Of a DNA stretch of 64,000 nucleotides, positions 34,583-46,526 are shown one piece after another. The notes beneath the pieces were generated by a model. It was not told the DNA's origin, did not search any database, and was given only the letters and a program-made list of their open reading frames with translations. Within the stretch, counting starts at the first letter, position 1, and every line of letters starts with the position of its first letter. The DNA comes from Chalciporus piperatus. Lineage: Eukaryota > Basidiomycota > Agaricomycetes > Boletales > Boletaceae. The DNA is taken from the NCBI GenBank assembly GCA_038093975.1, contig JBBPTG010000120.1, positions 1-64,000 on the forward strand. The letters are read 5' to 3'. Made by a program: the position numbers and the translations under genes.

Positions 34583-36869
34583 TCACCTCCCCCCTCCCTC
34601 ATCCATCTCCAACAAATCATCCGCAAAATCCTCCATCTTCACAATCCTAAACCTCTCCTTCCAACCCCCCTCAAACTCTTTCCAAGCTCTACTCAACCCT
34701 TCCTCCCACGCATACAACTCGATCCGCCACCCCCGCTGCAACGCCAGCCTCACCGGGCCCAAGAAACCCTCCTCGTTGAACTGTCCGACGTTGCCGTCCC
34801 CGGTGGCGAGCACGATGGTCGCGTTGGGCGGTGGGGGGTCTGAGAAGGCGATCGCTTGGTGGAGTTTGAGTTGGAGGAGTTCGTCGACGCCTTGTTCTCG
34901 GTAACGGACGCGAGTCGTGGTCGTTGTGGTGGTGTTCGATGTGGTGGTTGATGTTGACGTCGACGGTGGATGGGAGGTGGGGTTGGAGGTACTGTTCCCG
35001 GATGGTCCGGCGATGGGAGGACGCGAGCCACGATCCGAGTCCGTGGACGCGTTCCCGGCAGAATGTCCCCTCACATGTATCTTCGCAAACCCCGACGAGG
35101 GCGAACCATTCGGTCGCTCGCCTTTCCTCGTATTCCCACTCCTCGATCCTGTCGAATCAGGTGGATGTTGGTACTGGTGTGAATGTCGTCTATCAGCCCC
35201 ATCTCCGTTATCGGGCACGCGCGCATATATGCGCACGTCGTACCCGAGCTGAATAGCAGAGTCCATGGGTTGGTAAAGCGGTGATGATGTCACGAGACAT
35301 CGTCGCGTGATCGGTCGACCGCGCTCGAGAAGGAGAGCGAGGGCGGCGTGTGAGAGTCGTTTGGAACGACGGGCCGAGGAATGGTGGGTTAAAGAACGGT
35401 GTCTCTTGTAATATGTGAGAAGTCCGATGAGAATGTTCGAGCTGTACAGCCGAGAGACGAGTCAGTACGTGCCAAATGAAAACGGAAGAGGGAAACGCAA
35501 CTGGTCGATGAAGACGTGTATCAAGGTATCCTTTGCTCGAGGCGCAGGTCCTCGAGGGTCGGAGAAATTAGATTCTCCACTACTGAAATCTTGAGTGAGC
35601 AACGTCGTGATACGCTCATAGTTCTCCGGGAACCTGAGTCTCAATTTACGCGCCAGAGACCGCAGTCTCAAAATCTGCGAATCGGGGGGTATCATCTGGA
35701 CATTCAACGTTGGCGTCGATTTGCTGTGTTTCAATACGTCGCGTTTGAGCGGCATTCGATTCGCTCGCGGAGGTGTCGATGGTGTGGATTTGTAGTGATC
35801 GTGGACGTTGTTTTCGAGAGAGGAGGATGAATCGCCTTCTGCTTCTGTTACCCCGGTGTCGTCTCTATCCGCATCCCCGCTTGCGTCCTCCCCGTGCACC
35901 GTCGTCTCGGATACCGTCTCTGGTACGTCGACCTCCCTCTTCAATATCTGAATCGTCTTCGGCGGTTTCTTCCGTCTCCTCTTCTTTGCTCTCCTCATAC
36001 TCTGTTCCAGACTCTGCCTCACCCCTCCATCCGAGGTCGAACTATAATGTTGCACCACCCTCCGCTCTGCCAACCTACCCGCCTGCACTCTATCCCTCTC
36101 CGCTATCAAAAACTCGATCACGCTATCGATGGTACCAAGGGTTGGATGTTCTGGGTCGTCGACGAAGCTTTCTGGATTGAGAGAGCCCATGGTGAGCGTA
36201 CGTGCCTGTATATCTGCTTCGCCTTCTGTTTCTGATTCCGAGCTGTCGTCGATTCCATGGTCGTGGTCGTAATCGTAGTCTTGGTCTTGGTCTTGCTCAT
36301 AATCCGTCGCGCTATCCGTCGCACGAGACCTATCATCCACCGCACTCATCGTACTCACGCTCACGCTCGTCACGCTCGAATCGAGATAAGAAGCGACCAT
36401 GACCTGATTCCACACCGTCGACCCTGCATTCGCTTCCGAGTCGGTGGGCAAGGCAGATAGGAGGGCAGAGCGCGGTGAGGCTGATTCGATCTCTAGCTCG
36501 CCTTCGTGGTCAAAGTGGTGTGGGGCGACGTTGGCGTTGAGGTGGAGGATTCGGGGTGGACCGGTTTGGAGGTGTTGGAGTTCGCGGAAGACGGTGTTGA
36601 AGGCTCCGAGGTCGGGTGCTTCTATTGGATCGATCGAGGAACGGGCCCGGGCGTACGAGTGCGGTGATAGATGATATCGATATTGGTGGATATGAAATCA
36701 GGCGAGTTCGGATTGAAAAAAGGACGTCAGTCAGTTTCGTAAACTCGTAACATAGAATGAGCGTTGAACACTGACCGTCGGAAGTTGCCTCGCTCATACG
36801 AGAATAGGTGGAAAAGGGACTGATCGGAGTAGGCGAGTTGGACGTCGTTTCCGAACTTGAGTGTATCAT
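34583..36869 (-). CDS. NYN-domain (PIN-like) putative ribonuclease
   Basis: The start at 36869 opens a short Ser/Thr-rich exon (MSEATSDG near its end). A second exon carries IDPIEAPDLGAFNTVFRELQ and continues into a long disordered acidic segment. The catalytic-type domain begins DTLIHVFIDQ, and an intron joins it to SNILIGLLTYYKRHRS. It continues PLYQPMDSAIQLGYDVRIYA, VRYREQGVDELLQLKLHQAI, ATIVLATGDGNVGQFNEEGF and GWRIELYAWEEGLSRAW. The acidic residues in FIDQSN, GVDELL and ATGDGN sit where NYN/PIN nucleases bind metal. A Ser/Thr-rich insert (about 80 residues, with poly-Thr) interrupts the domain. The intron splitting the first motif lies near 35450-35480. The likely role is single-strand RNA cleavage or RNA quality control; targets are unknown. 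Confidence 0.8.
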
Positions 36870-37640
36870 CTTGTTGGACTCATCAAGAACCGTGTAGAGA
36901 ATGGGTTGTATAAATGTGAGGGGTGTCGCCGTCGTGGCTGCTGGAGATCAATGACGAGAGTGGCGTGCTGAGTGCGTACAATTGTGTTGGATGTAAGAGG
37001 TAAAGATGGGTTCGTAGACGTGAGAGACGGCGAGCAAGGGTTTATAAAGAGTTGCGGGTGGTAACTGACTGACTCCAGTGACTGGCTTCATGAGGACAAG
37101 GGCCGACCGTTGGCTGTGCACCTCTTGCAAGTACCATAGTAGTACACGTGACCAGCAAGGCTGACACTCTCCGAGTCCGACTGTCACTTCAGAACCGAGT
37201 CTGACTCTCTTCCACAGCCTTGGGACGTCTTCTAGATGTCCAGATGACTCACTGGTGAACACATCAGATTGTCCGAGTTGTCCCGCACGATCATCAACAG
37301 ATTCCTGCATTCTCAGCCTGGTTTCATCAATCGAAGCCGTGAGTTGGCGGCGCCCTTTCGACGGAACGAGGGGGCGACAAGAAGCCTGACCCAATGATAC
37401 GCCAGTCGCTACGACCCCTGCATCGGGTGACTGACACTTTTGTTGACGCTCTGCGTTGTTTGATCCCCACGAGGAGTTAGACAGCCCCGCAACTTGAACT
37501 CATCGAATCGAGGCTGTCTGGCGCCCCAAGAGTTGAAACATCCACCCCCTTGGACCTCCTGTTGCCATACCAGCGATGCTCGCCACACATACTTGCGGCG
37601 CTGCGCCATGTGCATGATCCGTGAGCCCACAACGGCGAAA
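36870..37640. other. Upstream region of the NYN gene, no gene seen
   Basis: No convincing coding exon on either strand. The stretch lies between the divergent NYN gene and a TATA-containing promoter at 37643. Confidence 0.3.
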
Positions 37641-37642
37641 GG

Positions 37643-37652
37643 GTATATAAAC
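37643..37652 (+). promoter_or_regulatory. TATA box
   Basis: GTATATAAAC is followed by a strongly CT-rich stretch (about 37660-37710), the usual arrangement in well-expressed basidiomycete genes. The first ATG downstream in this strand is at 37761. Confidence 0.45.
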
Positions 37653-37760
37653 CCTCTCAGACTGCCTCTGCTCTCTATTCCACAACTCCCCTCTTCTCTT
37701 CCTCTTCGTGTGACGACACTTTGGTGCTCGTCGACGACCGGATTTCATCGTCTTGCCTCC

Positions 37761-38096
37761 ATGCATAACCATACCACCATCGACCGTTTGCCTTGCCGGG
37801 CTGGTCACATTTCTCATGGGCCGCCGCGTGCCACTACGTTGGACGGCGATGCGTTCCGTGACGTCGGGAGCGTCACTGACGGTACGTACCGCCCGTCTTC
37901 GTGCGGGGACGCTCAAGTTCACATATTCGAAGCTGGAGGCGCACTCCATGTGTTCGTTTGGAATTACAGTGACACTAGTGACGCCCAACGACGAGGCAGC
38001 CTCAGGCGAGAGTGTGATGTAGGATTCACATCCCTGGCCCCAGGCAGAACCAGTTGCGGGCCTGGCTTTAACAAACAAACTTTATGGTGCCATTGA
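37761..38096 (+). CDS. Possible small gene downstream of the TATA box
   Basis: An open frame of 111 codons begins MHNHTTIDRLPCRAGHISHG and contains DAQVHIFEAGGALHVFVWNY. It starts about 110 bases after a good TATA box and CT-rich leader. An overlapping frame from 37753 is also open for 89 codons. A further short exon candidate (MDRERWFGFAFFKAELDEK) follows at 38165 after an acceptor-like AAGTAG. No family is recognised, and the choice of frame is unsupported beyond promoter position. Confidence 0.25.
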   Translation: MHNHTTIDRLPCRAGHISHGPPRATTLDGDAFRDVGSVTDGTYRPSSCGDAQVHIFEAGGALHVFVWNYSDTSDAQRRGSLRRECDVGFTSLAPGRTSCGPGFNKQTLWCH

Positions 38097-38674
38097 CATG
38101 AGACGACCGGTTCGTTTCCCTCCATTCACTTGTTGTCTGACAACTGATGTCAAGTAGATTCACCATGGATAGAGAACGTTGGTTTGGATTCGCATTTTTC
38201 AAGGCCGAACTTGACGAGAAGACCCAAGACGAGCCTAACAGACGGATGCGTCGGAACTCATCGATCGAGGGGAATAAGTGGTCGTCGAGAGCGCAATGAA
38301 GAACGAAGAAAACGGTCAGCGCGACATGGCGAGCGAAGACGACGTACCAGCACCGTCCCTTTGGCCACATTGCAATTGCTGACTGCGGCCCCCCTTCAAG
38401 CTCCGAGTCTTGTGGCACTCTTGTGGCCCATAACCCACACAGATCTCTGCGCTCGCATCAAAATGAGGTGTGCTCCCTATTGTCTTTTTGGGAGGTCGTT
38501 GAACAGCCTCGTAGTACGGGAACACGAGGGCCGTCATCCAAGTCATCTTCTCAGACACTCTCCTCGTGGATCCCCACACCGAGCAGAGATGCGAAAGCAA
38601 AGCAGATGTACTTGACAGTCCACCTGCCTTGCTTTCGCGTCCGACGCCCCTACATCCGCAACTGTACTCTTCAT

Positions 38675-38846
38675 CAAGGTAGGCGTCATGCGAAACTGAC
38701 GAACCCCATGAACACAGAGTTGGGAATGACTATTCGGGCATCGTGATTTCGCGAAATATCAAAACACTTGGATAAAGTATCATATGTAGAGAGACGCTGA
38801 TCGTTTTTTTGATTCTTCGCATTTATTTCGCATGACGCCTACCTTG
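38675..38846. repeat. Perfect 21 bp inverted repeat with 130 bp between arms
   Basis: Arms are 38675-38695 (CAAGGTAGGCGTCATGCGAAA) and 38826-38846, exact reverse complements. The loop contains a poly-T run and TTTCGCGAAATATC. The right arm touches the 3' end of the small minus-strand open frame that follows. No target duplication or known element signature was seen. Confidence 0.8.
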
Positions 38847-39132
38847 CCAATCCAGGTTTCAACCAATCGATTCCCAGGCTAGCGACGGACACTCTCCTCG
38901 CTGCTCCGTCGTCACCCCAGGCAACCAACAACATCGCATGCCACAACTCAGGCCCATCGTGCTCTGTTGCCACCAGCAACAAGTCCCGAGGCTTTCCTTG
39001 CCTCTCGTCTACCACCGTTCTGGCCCAACGTTTCTCCGTAGATGCATAGCTGTTTCGTATACGAACTGTGGGATGCTCCCCTCGTGCGAACTGACTCGGG
39101 GTCGCCCACTGTTGATGCGGATTGACCGACAT
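38839..39132 (-). CDS. Possible small hypothetical protein
   Basis: A 97-codon open frame reads MSVNPHQQWATPSQFARGEH, IRNSYASTEKRWARTVVDER, RDLLLVATEHDGPELWHAML and SLGIDWLKPGLAR. The C-terminal part has protein-like composition. Upstream on the same strand another frame (APIDYDYDPVFPGGTVQWST) could supply earlier exons, but no splice site was settled. Its end overlaps one arm of the 21 bp inverted repeat. Confidence 0.3.
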   Translation of the reverse strand: MSVNPHQQWATPSQFARGEHPTVRIRNSYASTEKRWARTVVDERQGKPRDLLLVATEHDGPELWHAMLLVAWGDDGAARRVSVASLGIDWLKPGLAR

Positions 39133-39435
39133 TTGGCATTGCTCGTTCTTTTAAACTTGCACCGCTGGTGGTGCTCCATTGGACGGTTCCGCCCGGAAAG
39201 ACGGGGTCGTAGTCGTAGTCGATGGGTGCGCCATACGTAGCTGGGTTTCCGTAGGTACGTGCAAGGGTGTGACAGTATTCTTAGTTGGACGCCATCGTTG
39301 GATTCAACAGTCTAGATTTAACCACCGTGAATGCGATGGCCCCAACTCTTCGCTATCACTTGGCCAACACAAGTCAAGAACTCGAATGAGAAGTCAGTGC
39401 AAGATACTAATAGAGACCTACAACACCACGGGTTG

Positions 39436-41154
39436 TCAACTTTCCCCGCTTGCCTCGACGTCAACGTCCAGGCTAACATCCTCTCTCTCGTCCTCGCCAC
39501 TCAACCCTCCAAGTGTCCCAAAGTCAAAACCAGATTTCTCCAACTCCTTATACACCTCCTCGCGCGCCTCTTTCATTGCCTTCCGCCTTGTCAGATCTTG
39601 GATCTCGATGTACCCCTTCGAGATTGACCTGACGAGCTTCCACGCGTCACTCCGTGAGTCAGACAGAAGCGACGTCGTCTTAGTGTCGAGGGTGTCGAGT
39701 TGAGGAAACAGTTGTGCGAGTAAACTCGCGACGCGTACAGCGCTCTCGATCGAACACGTCGATGCACCGACAGCGAAAGTGTGGATTTCGGGGTTCGTCC
39801 AGTGCTCGGGAACGGAAGCCGTGAGAGGGGCTAACGAGTCAAAGACAAGCCCGAGCACCCGAAGGCGTTTACAGTGTTGCGCGACGTATGCAACACCATA
39901 TAGGGTCATCTGCGAATGAACCAGCGTGTTTCCGTCCGTATTCCAATCCTGCCCCGTACCGATCTTCAGATGACGTAGAGATTGCCAGTGCTTTGCAATC
40001 TGTATGACTTTCTCATCATTCAGATGGGGGGTGAAGACATTCTCAAGTAAGAGGCTGGTGAGGTTTTTGAATTGGAAAAGAGGGTCGAGAGCACTTGCTG
40101 AAAGTTCGAAGATAGGGCTGGTTCTGCGCATGGTCTTGACAACATACTCCAATGAAACAAGTTTCACATGGTCGAACGATTTCGCGATACAGTTGAAGAG
40201 TATTTCGACAGATGGACCCGGTTTCAGCGATGAGAATTTGAATTGTATGTCTCGAGGTGAGAGCCGCAGATTGGCCAAGTACTCAGTTGCCTTGGCAAGT
40301 GATCCATCTAGGTAAAAGAGAGGGAGGTTTGGGAAGAACGTGCCGGACACCCTGTCCCAACTGTCGTGTTTAGGAAGTTGAACATTGAATAACTTCAGCT
40401 CCGTTGATTGCGATAGGTGTGCCATCGCCTTTTCGCTGAGTGGATAGACAGCTTTTCGGTGTTGCAGACGAACTGGGAGATGTGGTATAAGGCTTCAGGG
40501 GGAGTCCGATTACTGTCTATACAACAAAATTCTTGGAGGTTGGGAAAGTGTTGGTGAAGCAGGGATACGAGGGCGAGTTTGCGGCGGGGCCATGATGGTC
40601 CGCATAGGAAGAGGGAAACGAGGGTGCGCGGGACAAGGCATCGTAAAAACAATATGGATTCGTCGCCATCTCCTTTCCAAAGGATGCGCTTCAGATTCGG
40701 TAAGAGCCCACCTCCCTGTTCGCAAGGGAAGTCGGAGAGGATTTGCCGCACATAGTGGGGCTCGAATTTGGAGCGGTCTCGACCTCGAAATCCTACGGAG
40801 TGTACACGGCGCGCATACTTTTGAAATATGACAAAGTCTTGCGGTCCCACTGCCCTTTCTGGGACCTGTGTCCAGGCCATATCAGTGCCAACATCCAGTT
40901 CGACAGGAATAGCGCCTCACGATGGTACCATCCGGTCTATTGAGTACGCCCAGGGCCGGTAAGCAATCAGCAAGAGGACGGAGAGAACCTATGTCACGCC
41001 ACAGCACATCCAATGCGATTTCTGTGAACGCTTTACAGCTGATAGCAAGATAAACGAGCGTCGACTCGGTTTCTGTATCCAAAGCCACTGGCATATTCCT
41101 CAGATGAGTGAATATCACGAAGAGGATGTCCGGTACAAGCAAACACTTGTGCAT
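39436..41154 (-). CDS. F-box protein with leucine-rich-type C-terminal part
   Basis: The N-terminus MHKCLLVPDILFVIFTHLRN with AISCKAFTEIALDVLWRDIG is a fungal F-box of the kind followed by irregular leucine-rich repeats. A 55-base intron (donor GTGAGG, acceptor GACACAG, near 40869-40923) joins LNRPDGTI to VPERAVGPQDFVIFQKYARR in phase. The middle region has LLPNLKRILWKGD and HFPNLQEFCCID. The last part reads LTSLLLENVFTPHLNDEKVI, HWQSLRHLKIGTGQDW and CKRLRVLGLVFDSLAPLTAS. The frame changes near 40450, between CNTEKLS and LSEKAMAHLSQSTELKLF, without a usable intron. This is either a one-base error or a real lesion. The likely role is SCF substrate recruitment. Confidence 0.7.
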
Positions 41155-41663
41155 ATTGAGGATACCCGGTGAATGGCGAGCGAGTTGGGGGCGAGCGCTA
41201 CTGTTCCAGATGATCGAGCGAGCGAAAGGGAAACCTATAATAGCTCGATCGTTCCAACTATAGAGAGATGAAATGCCCCAAAACAGATAGGTTGAAAACT
41301 CAGAATTATGCAGTTTCCGCTCCTGGTTAGGTCGAGAGACCCGCCCTCACCGTGACATCATTCGATAGTACAAGAAGAGCACTTTGCTGCGGTAAAGTAT
41401 ACAATAGTTTGAAAGCCTCACTACGCTTCAGCACCAAAGGAACAACAATAACTCCCAAACACAATACATCCGATCCAGCAATTGTATGTAAAAGATGAAT
41501 AGATAGAAATAAGAAAGAGGTATAGTGTGACTGTCACTCGGAAGAAAAAAGTATATGATGATGCCCAGTCCGTGTTAGTGTGATACAAATGTTTTAACCC
41601 GTCCAATGTCCACCCAATGTCCGATGCCCATGCCCAACGTGAAGATGAGAAAGGCTCCACACG
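41155..41663. other. Spacer, no gene seen
   Basis: This separates the 5' end of the F-box gene from the 3' end of the zinc-finger gene. No open frame of interest occurs. Confidence 0.35.
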
Positions 41664-42983
41664 TTAGCAAGCGAAAATCTCGTTCTCAAAGGAAGCGTTG
41701 GCCCCATAGGAAGCGGCCTGGAAGTACGACCAGTCGACAGGCTTGGAAAAGTCCGCGACGGGCATGGTGTATGAAGGTTGGGGCTGTGACCAGTGAGTGT
41801 TGTACAGCATAGCGCCCGACGAGTAGGGGTAGGCGTAGAAGGTGTCATCCATCGACATGGTAGGTTGCGAGGCGTATAGAGGGAAGGGGAGAGGGGGCGG
41901 AGGAGGGAAGAATGCAGCTGCGGCGTTCCAGTCTGCGAACTGTGAGAGGAACATGTCGAGGATGATGCCGCTGTCCTCTTCGGTCAGAGGTGCAGAAGCA
42001 GGCAAGTCCGGCACAGGTAGGGCAACAGGGTAGGGACAAGGGGCAAGGAAAGGTTCGTCGATACGATACACAGGCTGCTCTTCAGGGCGGGGGACAACAA
42101 AGGATGATGAAGGCGAACATTGCGATTGCAAGTACTCCAGAATCCGCTGAATCTCTTCCGAAGGTTCTAATTGGGAGTTCCAAGCGAGCAGCTCATTGAC
42201 GTCCTGAGGAGGCGCGGGCGGGGGGGTGCTGGTGCTTGGCTCGGGGAGCTCAGTGATCAACGCCGTGAGGTAGGCGGGGGAGGCGTTCTTGACGTCAGAT
42301 GGGGAGGGAGAGGGAGAAGAGGAGTCAGACATTTCAGCCGTTTCGGAGAGAGTGCAGTCGAAAACGTCGTAGGAGGGATCAGTGGAAGAGGCGCGTGAGC
42401 AGAGACTCGAGGAACTGCTAGACGAGGAAGCGCCGTACGGGGAAGCCCTTCGTTGGCGACGTGCTGCACCACGTGCGGCGTTGGAGGGTCGAACCACAGA
42501 GCATGCCTTGGGCTCGTATCCATGGATCGCCTTGCGATGACGCGTGAGTGAGCCGGGGTCAGAGGTGGTGTAGTTGCAACCGGCCGTAGGGCACTTGTTA
42601 GGACGTTGACCAGTGCTAGAAGCCACAGTCAGCCAATGTCCTACTCGATGATGGACGCGTCGTATACTCACTGAGTGTTCATATGGGTGAGGAGGTTGGA
42701 GCGCTGGAGAGACTTATAGTCACAGCCAGGGTAGTCACAGCGGTGCATGCTATTGGGAACCAGTGAGCGTTCATGCCGGGTAAGAACAACCATGAAGATG
42801 TAGACGTACAATGCCTCCTTGTTCTGGGCGTGTGTTCGCATGTGACGCGGGAGATCAGCTTTGCGGCTCAGCGTCTTGCCGCACACGGTACATGTCACGC
42901 CAGTCTGAGCGAAAACGTTAGCGACTCCATCGTGGCGAAGTTAGAGGTGATCGATAACGTACCGATGCATGAGAGGCAGCCAT
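41664..42983 (-). CDS. C2H2 zinc-finger transcription factor
   Basis: The start MAASHAS at 42983 is followed by an intron and then three C2H2 fingers across two more introns: CTVCGKTLSRKADLPRHMRTH; CDYPGCDYKSLQRSN through HMNTH; CPTAGCNYTTSDPGS through HRKAIH. The TGQRPNKC linker lies between the last two. All splice joints are in phase (donors GTACGT and GTGAGT). The C-terminal two thirds is disordered: a basic ARRQRRASPYG segment, a Ser run, Pro-rich stretches, and an acidic and aromatic region (EEDSGIILDMFLSQFADW, DDTFYAYPYSSGAML) that could be an activation domain. DNA target is unknown. The short first exon is supported by the acceptor GCTCAG and an in-phase join. Confidence 0.82.
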
Positions 42984-43992
42984 GACGTCGTTGCCGAATG
43001 AAGTTATAGAACGGGGGGTCGAGGACAGGGGGTTAGGTGAGGTGGAAATGCTCGTGGCGAAGAAGCACTGATAGGTGGTATAGGAGCGGAAGAGTATAAC
43101 TCGCGTGGCCTAATGATGTGGAGAGGCGCCGGGGGATGTCTACCCACCCTTTCCACGCGCCCATTTTATCCTCTCCCAATTTCCACAACGCTTGACCACT
43201 GGAAGTTGGATTGCGTCGGAACATGTCCGCTGAATCCGTGTAAATTTCCATGTTTGGTGATTTTTGGAAAGCAATCGTATCGAAAGGACAAAGCACAAGG
43301 GGCTGCCACTCGCGTAGATGTGGTGAGCCACTCGGTAAGATGTGGAGGACCGATTTGGTAGAAATGATGGATTGCGTCTGAACATGTTTTGGAAAATTGC
43401 CTAGGTGGGCAATTCGGTGACGGAGAGTGGCTCAGAGGACTGCACCATTGTTCGACTTTGACTGGACGGAGGCATGAGGGACGGGTTTTTTTTTTTACAC
43501 AAATTTCACGGAGACGATCCTTCGGGGGAAGAATATGATGGGGATGATGGAGAAGCCCAGGGTCAGTCGCTGATCGTCTTCTCGTAACGAAGGGGAATAC
43601 AATTGTCTGACTTTGGTCTGACTGAGTCCGGGTCTATGTTCGTCGGCTTACGTCAGCACCTGCTCAAGGAAAATAGCCCCTGATTGTCCATCGGAGATGG
43701 GACATGGACCAGAGAACGACGTCAATACTTAAGGATGCGCAGCGGGGAGAGCACTTACAGCCTGGAAACAAAATTTTACTCTGGTTGTTGGGATCGCGGG
43801 GCCCCGGTCACAGCAGTTCTAGCTACCGCGTCGAAGGACCGACAGGTCTCACGTACCAGATCGACATTGATCACAGGGTTCTGAACTTCAACGAGTGTGA
43901 CGTCTAATTCCAGAATGATGGGTTTTGTGATCGTCCAGTGTAGAATGTATGTAAACTACTTGCTGTTCGCAGACCGACGGTCACCGAGCTAG
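42984..43992. other. Spacer, no gene seen
   Basis: This is upstream of the zinc-finger gene. It contains a poly-T run near 43489. Two similar phrases (GGATTGCGTCGGAACATGT near 43210 and GGATTGCGTCTGAACATGT near 43368) form an imperfect direct repeat. No coding exon is recognised. Confidence 0.35.
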
Positions 43993-44408
43993 TTATGATC
44001 CAGTTTGTCTTGGCGGGCCACGAAACTGATCTACAAACATACCCAACATATCCATGGGCGTCATGTTCCATCTCATCACACTTCCTGCCAAAAATCCTGT
44101 ACGGGTGGTAAAGGTCAGCATAGTGAAGAGCCATCTCGAATGTTGTGAGGCCGCAAGTTCAATGAAAAAGCCAACTCACCGACCCCTACACCACCCATCA
44201 TCACTTTCCCAAACACAGTCCCTGGTGCCCGCGGCATAGCCATGCGCAACGCGTACAGACCGGTCATACCAAGTGCCCCCGTTCCGATGATTCTACACGA
44301 TATACAATCCTTGTAGTCCAACACCTGTTCTTCTCGTTGTGGAGGCGCGGCGACACTTGGGGCAGGTGTATCCGGAGAAGACTTTGACGCTCGTGGTGGT
44401 GCTGACAT
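43993..44408 (-). CDS. DMAC1-like small mitochondrial membrane protein
   Basis: Exon 1 starts MSAPPRASKSSPDTPAPS at 44408 and reads DYKDCISCRIIGTGALGMTG, then LYALRMAMPRAP. A short intron (GTGAGT to CCGTACAG) joins GGVGVG in phase to FLAGSVMRWNMTPMDMLG, ending with a stop at 43993-43995. The conserved D-x-x-x-C-x-x-C segment followed by a Gly-rich hydrophobic helix, and the total of about 110 residues, fit the distal membrane-arm assembly complex protein 1-like domain. In animals that protein helps assemble respiratory complex I in the inner membrane. Function in fungi is inferred. An in-frame upstream ATG would add a leader up to 44465; 44408 is preferred because of the compact N-terminus. 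Confidence 0.72.
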
Positions 44409-46526
44409 GATTTGGGGATGAGTCGAGGCGAATGCTGGTGCTCTGGGATGCTGCGAGCAAGCCAAGTGTGTCTGGTAGAGTCTACAAAAGATGTTTAGGT
44501 TAGCCCACCGCTGTTGTCTGCGATACTCTGGTCCTTACAACTTCAAGCAGGGAAGTAAAGAATCTGTTACCGGAAGTGCCGGCCATGCCGAGATATGGCA
44601 GAGTCCATCTGAGTTTCAAATGAAATTCCAATCCAGCGAAGAAACTCGCAGGTCTAAGTTACTAGTCTCTGGTTCGGAATCGAATCGTAGGAAGACAGCC
44701 GTTGCTAGTACTTTTCTAAGGCACCGAATTCGGGTCTGGATGAAGACGCGTTGTTGAATCGTTCGTCCACCTCCCACTAGGTTGATTCTGCAACCCGACG
44801 CTTAAATCCCTCGCCCTGGGTCAAACTCCCTACCACAGTTTGGTGGTGACAAAACTCAGTACTTTCTCTACTTTTTCTACAGCTTGGAGAATGCATTTTG
44901 TTGAATGTAATTCATGCCAACCTTCCTCAAGCGAAAAATCCAGGCTCAAGACCAGTCATCTGTCTGCATCTACAAAGCTTACACATAGCCTTCAGGAGGC
45001 GTTGGATTCCGGGGGACGCGAGATTCTAACCCGAACTAGAACTCCCCCATCATGTACATGATCAGGAGTGGTTGCACAGATGGCGAGAACTGGTCATAAT
45101 TGAATGGCGAAGGCGAGTAGCGATCGGATGTGAGTTCCTCTGTTTTCGCGGTTCACGTTCATGGACTTATTTACATTCAGTTTAGTGTGATGCATGCTTC
45201 CATGCCACAGAAGCTTTCCGGTGCCCTGAGGTCTGTCCATTATGCCCCTAGTTCTGTCTTAGGCTTAGTGGGCTGTTTTACAGTTCAAAATGGTCACTAT
45301 CGATTGGTTCTTGAGCGCCCCCGCCACGCCCGTCGCATCATACTAGTTGCAGATTCCCGTCTAATTGTGTTGGTGACTGGCCCTTCGTCCGGTACTGGTA
45401 AAACGGCAAACGGCAGGTAACTGGACTCATACTAAGGAGTTTATTCGCGTCCACTTTCCAGTTCCTGCCAGACTTCTTCCACAACCTCAGTAACACTTGC
45501 ATCGTGTTCCTATTTCCGTAAGTTTTAGGCTCTCGAGTTCCCTTAACAGTTCACATTGACAACTCCGAGCGGTCGCCACTGATCCCGATTACAGCAGCTC
45601 CATAAAACGAGCTAACCCCCCGAACTAGACTTGGAGACCAACTTCCATTATAATAAGCCAAACATGATATTTCTTTTATTTATTTATTTAGAATCTGCAC
45701 CGCCACCGGGACAGATCTGTTCGCAGTTCAGACAACTCCAACTTTGTCCGGTAAACTCGGATACTTAGCCCGTGTGGGACACGGGGGAGTGATCTAACGT
45801 TTTTAATCAAAGTGTTAACAGTGAGTCGTACTTCCGAATATTGCATAGGCTATTTCAACTTGACTTGAAGATGTTGGTTCAAACTCAGATATTCCTCAAC
45901 CGCGCGGAATCTTAGCGTTCCCGATGAAGAAAGGATTGCCTGAGTGACAACGAAGGCGCCTGTCCTTGCAAGGTGAGAGTTCCTCTGAACTATCGGAAGG
46001 ATATGGGGGCCACACGTCACTAAATGTACAGATTACTGCGTTACAGCACTTTACCCAGGGATTCAGTCGTGAGTCGTCGTATTTCTTTATCTTTATCTTT
46101 GGTTCGTCCTCTCTGGATCTCAGTTCCGCAATGTCGCTGTTATTGACCACAATAGACCGTTTCTGTGCTCCCCTACACCTCTTCTCGCTCGTTCTCTCAT
46201 CGCGCGTCCAGACTGTCTCGGGTCTTGTCATCGTTCACGGCCATGCACCGCGTTACCTCAAGATTGTTCTGGTAAGTTTACATAGAGCTGTCAGGAAATG
46301 TCCATTGGCGTGCCTCAGTTCTTCTTCGGCTCGATGCTACTTTAAGTCAGTTCTGCTTTTCCTCTGCTATATTCCTGGTTAGCCTACCTCGTGTTCAGGA
46401 CCCAGAAACCACGTCCGTTCAAGAATGATGGACCTCTTTCGGGGAAAACCTGAGGGAGTTTCAAACTCTTCCCTCGTTCTCATATATAACTGCCTTTCGT
46501 ATTCTACCGTTTTACGCTGAACCGCC
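44409..46526. other. Long region without recognised gene
   Basis: About 2.1 kb with only short open frames on both strands. Base composition shifts to AT-rich in places (45660-45700, ATTTATTTATTTA). I looked for tRNA-like B boxes, transposon ends and family-like exons and found none convincing. The last 50 bases hold the promoter of the metallophosphatase gene. Confidence 0.3.
46482..46489 (+). promoter_or_regulatory. TATA box of the metallophosphatase gene
   Basis: ATATATAA lies about 45 bases upstream of the ATG at 46527, with a pyrimidine-rich stretch between. Confidence 0.5.

Noticed and set aside
40869..40923. Frameshift in the second F-box gene near 40900
   Set aside because: A 55-base GT-AG intron (GTGAGG to GACACAG) explains the frame change in phase.
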